A stretch of DNA of 10,880 bases, from positions 1 to 10,880 of the forward strand of contig JNEM01008989.1 of NCBI GenBank assembly GCA_000697335.1, given 5' to 3'. Origin of the DNA: Conidiobolus incongruus B7586. Its lineage: Eukaryota; Entomophthoromycota; Entomophthoromycetes; Entomophthorales; Conidiobolaceae. The notes beneath the pieces are model-generated. The model was given only the letters and a program-made list of their open reading frames with translations, did no database searches and was not told the DNA's origin. The translations under genes and the position numbers were made by a program. Of the stretch, positions 7,922 to 10,880 are shown one piece after another; within the stretch, counting starts at the first letter, position 1, and every line of letters starts with the position of its first letter.

Positions 7922-8824
7922 ATGGCTTTTCAATTAATCAAACTCGCCATCCTCTCCCTCGCTTCCTTGGTTGTTGCTGCCGACAAACCCATCTACGGTT
8001 TAGGCTATAATGCCAAGCATAGCAATGGTCAGTGCCCTGACTTGAACAAGGTCGTTGAAGATTTCAGAACCATGTTAACTGTCACCGATCGTATTCGTAC
8101 CTTTGGTATTATCGATTGTAACCAAGGTGAATTGATCGTTCAAGCTTCTCAAATTACCGGTATGAAGGTCAGCTTGGGTATGTTCATCAACCAATATGAA
8201 CAAGAATTCAACAATGAATTTGAAAAGTTGAAGGATTTGACCTACCGCTACAAAGATGTCTTTAACAATAATATCGAATCAGTTATCGTCGGTAGTGAAG
8301 CCATCTACCGTAAGGAAACCACCAATGAAGCTGTTGCCCAAAAAGTCTGGAGCGTTAAGGGTTTCTTCAGAGATACTGGTATTAAGTCTCTTGTCACTGC
8401 TGCTGACATCAAGGACAACTGGTATCCTTCTCCCCTTTTAGATGCTGTTGATCTCATGTTTGTCAATGCCTATCCCTACTGGGAAGGTGTTCCAGTTACC
8501 CGCTCTGTCGATCACGTCTGGTCTAAGATTGGAGAAGTCATGGCCCGTACCAACGGCAAGCGTTTCGTCTTAGGAGAAACCGGCTGGCCCCAGGGTGGTA
8601 AGCGATTTGGCGATGCCAATCCCGGTCAACTCGAACAAATCTTCTACCTTGAATGGTTCTTGTGCAGTACCTACAAAGCTCCCAAGCCCTTGGAATACTA
8701 CTGGTTTAGTGCTTTCGACGAAGCTTGGAAGGGTGACGAAGCTGATATGAAGTGGGGTATCTTCGATGAGCACCGTAACTTGAAGCCTGGTTACAAATTC
8801 CCCGTCGACTGTTCCCAATACTAA
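7922..8824 (+). CDS. Secreted GH17 beta-1,3-glucanase / glucanosyltransferase, Bgl2-like
   Basis: The 300-residue product is a family 17 glycoside hydrolase, a retaining (beta/alpha)8-barrel enzyme that cuts and re-joins beta-1,3-glucan in the fungal wall. Residues 1-20 form a signal peptide (MAFQLIK, then hydrophobic LAILSLASLVV, with cleavage near AA/DKP). The mature part starts with the family's first strand (PIYGLGYN). The acid/base is Glu126 in VGSEAIYR and the nucleophile Glu219 in LGETGWP. Other family signatures are VNAYPYWEG (181-189), YYWFSAFDEAWK (259-270) and WGIFDEHRNLKP (278-289). Four cysteines (38, 66, 248, 297) could form two disulfides. Length is close to yeast Bgl2 (313). 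The hydrophilic end (PVDCSQY) rules out a GPI anchor, so it should be soluble or wall-bound. There are no introns. All 12 glutamines use CAA/CAG and no leucine uses CTG. The codon choice (TTG, ACC, GGT, AAG) suggests strong expression. Family certain; exact glucan reaction inferred. Confidence 0.95.
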   Translation: MAFQLIKLAILSLASLVVAADKPIYGLGYNAKHSNGQCPDLNKVVEDFRTMLTVTDRIRTFGIIDCNQGELIVQASQITGMKVSLGMFINQYEQEFNNEFEKLKDLTYRYKDVFNNNIESVIVGSEAIYRKETTNEAVAQKVWSVKGFFRDTGIKSLVTAADIKDNWYPSPLLDAVDLMFVNAYPYWEGVPVTRSVDHVWSKIGEVMARTNGKRFVLGETGWPQGGKRFGDANPGQLEQIFYLEWFLCSTYKAPKPLEYYWFSAFDEAWKGDEADMKWGIFDEHRNLKPGYKFPVDCSQY

Positions 8825-8866
8825 ATTATTTAAATTTTATTATAAAATATTTATTAATCTCATATT

Positions 8867-8872
8867 AATAAA
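8867..8872 (+). terminator. Candidate polyadenylation signal of the GH17 gene
   Basis: AATAAA lies 43 bases after the stop codon, inside an A/T-rich 3' region. This is the usual hexamer for eukaryotic 3' end formation, and the distance suits a short 3' UTR. In such AT-rich DNA the hexamer is common, so the position is the main argument. Confidence 0.4.
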
Positions 8873-9785
8873 AATTCCAAAACATTCCATTATATCATAT
8901 TCAATTCTTTATTGATTGTGATGTAATGATTTCCTATCAATTTACATATCTTGTACCATTTTTTGTGTTCTCGGCCACATCTAAAATTAGCACTTTATTG
9001 ATTTCCGTTGAATTATTTTTCACAGATTGAATCATCCCAGATATATCTTGATTACTTACTATAATTCCCAAACACATAATTAAGATTATTTACTAATATA
9101 TTTTATCAAAAAACTCAACCAAGGATATTGCAATAACTTTCAAAAAAATGATTCACAAATTTTTATATTTGGAATATTTTTAGATAATTCATAATATTAA
9201 TATAACTTTAAGTGGTAAATTATATCTGTCATAGAGTTGAATTCTTAAGATTTGATTTTATAACCTCAAATTCTATATTGAACGTATTCAATAGTAGAAC
9301 CTCTTAATTTTCATTTTGAATTTAGTTTGGAGGAATAAAAGTCTATTTGAGTTTTTGGATTAATGAATATAATTTTTAATTATCTCTTTTCATGTTTGTA
9401 AACAGTTAAATATAAAAATATTGAGGAATTATTAGAGGTAAGAAATTTTGCCAAATAATTGATAATAGCAGTACTGAAGAAAAAAATTAGCAATTTTGAT
9501 TTTTCAAAAGAGTTTAAATAGATTATTAAGTAATTTAATACATCAATCCATCTATTCAAATATTACTGTTGATTAATTGTATATTTAATAATTAAAGAAA
9601 ATATAATGAGTATATGAAGCCTTTTGGAAAATCCTGGAAATATGTAATCAAAAAATAATTAAGAAAAAAAATATGAATTAGAAAGATATATTAAAAAATA
9701 AATGGTGAAGAATAATAAAAATATTTAGCGACAAAAAGAGAAGTGAAAGATTTAGGAATTATTGAAATAAAAAATTTTCAAATTT
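8873..9785. other. Intergenic DNA between convergent GH17 and tRNA genes
   Basis: Mostly A/T-rich sequence with no supported gene apart from the doubtful small frame at 8937-9077. An imperfect inverted repeat (CATTATATCA at 8888-8897 and TGATGTAATG at 8919-8928, nine of ten pairs) lies just beyond the GH17 polyadenylation signal and may be in its 3' region. Confidence 0.5.
8937..9077 (-). CDS. Doubtful small ORF, 46 residues
   Basis: ATG at 9075-9077 opens 46 codons to TGA at 8937-8939. The peptide (MCLGIIVSNQDISGM..., ending ILDVAENTKNGTRYVN) is protein-like, and G+C is slightly higher than nearby. It would be transcribed towards the GH17 gene, ending about 110 bases from its stop. Upstream the frame is quickly closed. 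No family is recognised. It may be a remnant like those at 2-5.7 kb, or chance. Confidence 0.15.
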   Translation of the reverse strand: MCLGIIVSNQDISGMIQSVKNNSTEINKVLILDVAENTKNGTRYVN

Positions 9786-9789
9786 AAAA
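9786..9789 (-). terminator. RNA polymerase III terminator of the tRNA gene
   Basis: On the minus strand a TTTT run begins one base after the last tRNA nucleotide, and a longer T run follows about 15 bases later. Short T runs directly behind the tRNA are the standard pol III stop signal. Confidence 0.7.
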
Positions 9790-9790
9790 G

Positions 9791-9861
9791 GGCTCGACTG
9801 GGAATCGAACCCAGGACCTCTCCCACCCTAAGGGAGAATTATACCACTAAACCATCGAGCC
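9791..9861 (-). tRNA. tRNA-Pro (anticodon AGG)
   Basis: The 71-base minus-strand sequence folds into a full cloverleaf. The acceptor stem GGCTCGA/TCGAGCC pairs perfectly, the D arm is GTT/AAT around a 9-base loop, the anticodon stem is CTCCC/GGGAG, and the T stem is CTGGG/CCCAG. The anticodon loop TTAGGGT places AGG at 9827-9829, which reads CCU (and CCC after deamination of A34 to inosine), so it carries proline. It closely resembles the human tRNA-Pro(AGG) known to me. The pol III A box (TGGTTTAGTGG, 9844-9854) and B box (GGTTCGATTCC, 9801-9811) both match consensus. There is no intron and no encoded CCA, as expected for a eukaryotic nuclear gene. Confidence 0.97.
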
Positions 9862-10880
9862 TTATGAAGTCGGAATGAAATTAGTTTGAATTTTGGAACC
9901 TTAATTTTTACTTTCTTTCAAAATTTCAATTTTCAGTAATAAAATTAAATAATACATTTATCAACATTATTACATCTAATATTTTGTAATTATTCAATAT
10001 CTATATATATCATCTTTATAATTTTTTTCAAACTAATTTTTTTAACATTTCGTTTATTTTAAATATATCAAATTATTTTCAATTTATTTCTATTTTATGC
10101 TATTTTAATACTAAAAAATATTATTTTTAATAATTTTATAATTGGCTTATATTGAATTTTTTTTACAATGTAAATTGAATTTTTCAATAATTAATATTAA
10201 GTAATTATTGTCAAATTAAGTTTATAAAATATTTAAATTTTAATTAAAATTATTTTAAAGTAATAATATTATATATTATATATTTTGTATTAATAATATT
10301 TTTTAAGTATTATATTTTATTTCTATTTAACTAATTATTATTTAAATTATTTGAATAATCATTATTATAATAAAAAATTTCTATATAAATAAAGAAATAT
10401 TTAATAATTATAATTTTAATATTATTAAGTTATTTTTTAACTTAAGATAAATATTCCATTTATTTAAAATATAAACTTTATGTTAAGAGATTAGTTCTCT
10501 AAATTCTTATATATACTTCTATAAAATTTAATTAATTATAAATTATATAATTGATTTATACTTTTATAATTAAATTAATAATATAAATAATATAGAATTA
10601 TTTAATAAACTAAATTTTTCTTTTTTCTCTCAATTCTTATTATTTTTTACTTTTATATTACTTTTATATTAAGTTTTCCTCTATATTATATTAGTTTAAC
10701 TACCATTATACTTATATTTTAAATAAAATTTTTATATTAATTATTAATAAAACCATTGTATAATAAATAAGCTATGATATTATTATCAAAAATAACTTTT
10801 ATTAAATAATATAAAAATAATACATTAATATATCTTTATTTAATATATTTAATAAATTTAATCTTAATCTTCTATTATTT
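9862..10880. other. Extremely AT-rich intergenic DNA, no gene seen
   Basis: After about 40 bases of mixed sequence upstream of the tRNA, the region is nearly pure A/T; the line starting at 10081, for example, has four G/C bases in sixty. Stops are frequent in every frame. No repeat unit, RNA gene or promoter can be distinguished from background. Confidence 0.7.

Noticed and set aside
8256-8441. A 61-codon plus-strand frame inside the GH17 gene.
   Set aside because: It is out of phase with the GH17 frame, which has the full set of family motifs.
8570-8818. An 82-codon minus-strand frame inside the GH17 gene.
   Set aside because: It is an antisense shadow of the biased codons in the GH17 gene.

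Overview
The window looks like nuclear DNA from an AT-rich eukaryote, most likely a fungus. The best evidence is one intact gene at 7922-8824, an intronless secreted GH17 enzyme of the Bgl2-like beta-1,3-glucan type typical of fungal cell walls. A second clear gene is a eukaryotic-style tRNA-Pro(AGG) on the minus strand at 9791-9861, with internal pol III boxes and no encoded CCA. Intergenic DNA is extremely AT-rich (many 60-base lines hold only 4-10 G/C), while the GH17 gene is roughly 40-45% G+C by eye. This fits an early-diverging, AT-rich fungal lineage, but I cannot name the species.

Layout. Positions 1-1555 are almost pure A/T with no gene. Positions about 1568-5750 hold islands of higher G+C with coding-like but interrupted reading frames. 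The strongest is a single minus-strand frame from 2847 down to 1918, 310 codons with far fewer stops than its base composition predicts. It ends in a 76-codon GC-rich stretch whose codon use differs from the GH17 gene. A related open stretch lies at 3334-3777 in the same phase. The two share a diverged 101-bp module (2612-2712 and 3560-3660), so an old duplication seems likely. Less certain remnants are at 1568-1670, 4015-4708 and 5561-5749. I recognise no family for any of them. I treat them as decayed or fragmentary genes, or exons of an unmodelled gene.

Positions 5750-7730 are AT-rich. A GC-richer patch with a TATA box (7830-7838) leads into the GH17 gene, which is followed by an AATAAA signal (8867-8872). 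The tRNA gene lies convergent to it, and 9862-10880 is again nearly pure A/T.

No operon logic applies. The GH17 enzyme and the tRNA are independent transcription units, read by RNA polymerase II and III. I found no complete mobile element, CRISPR array or new defence-type system. The most unusual content is the 1.9-4.5 kb remnant cluster.
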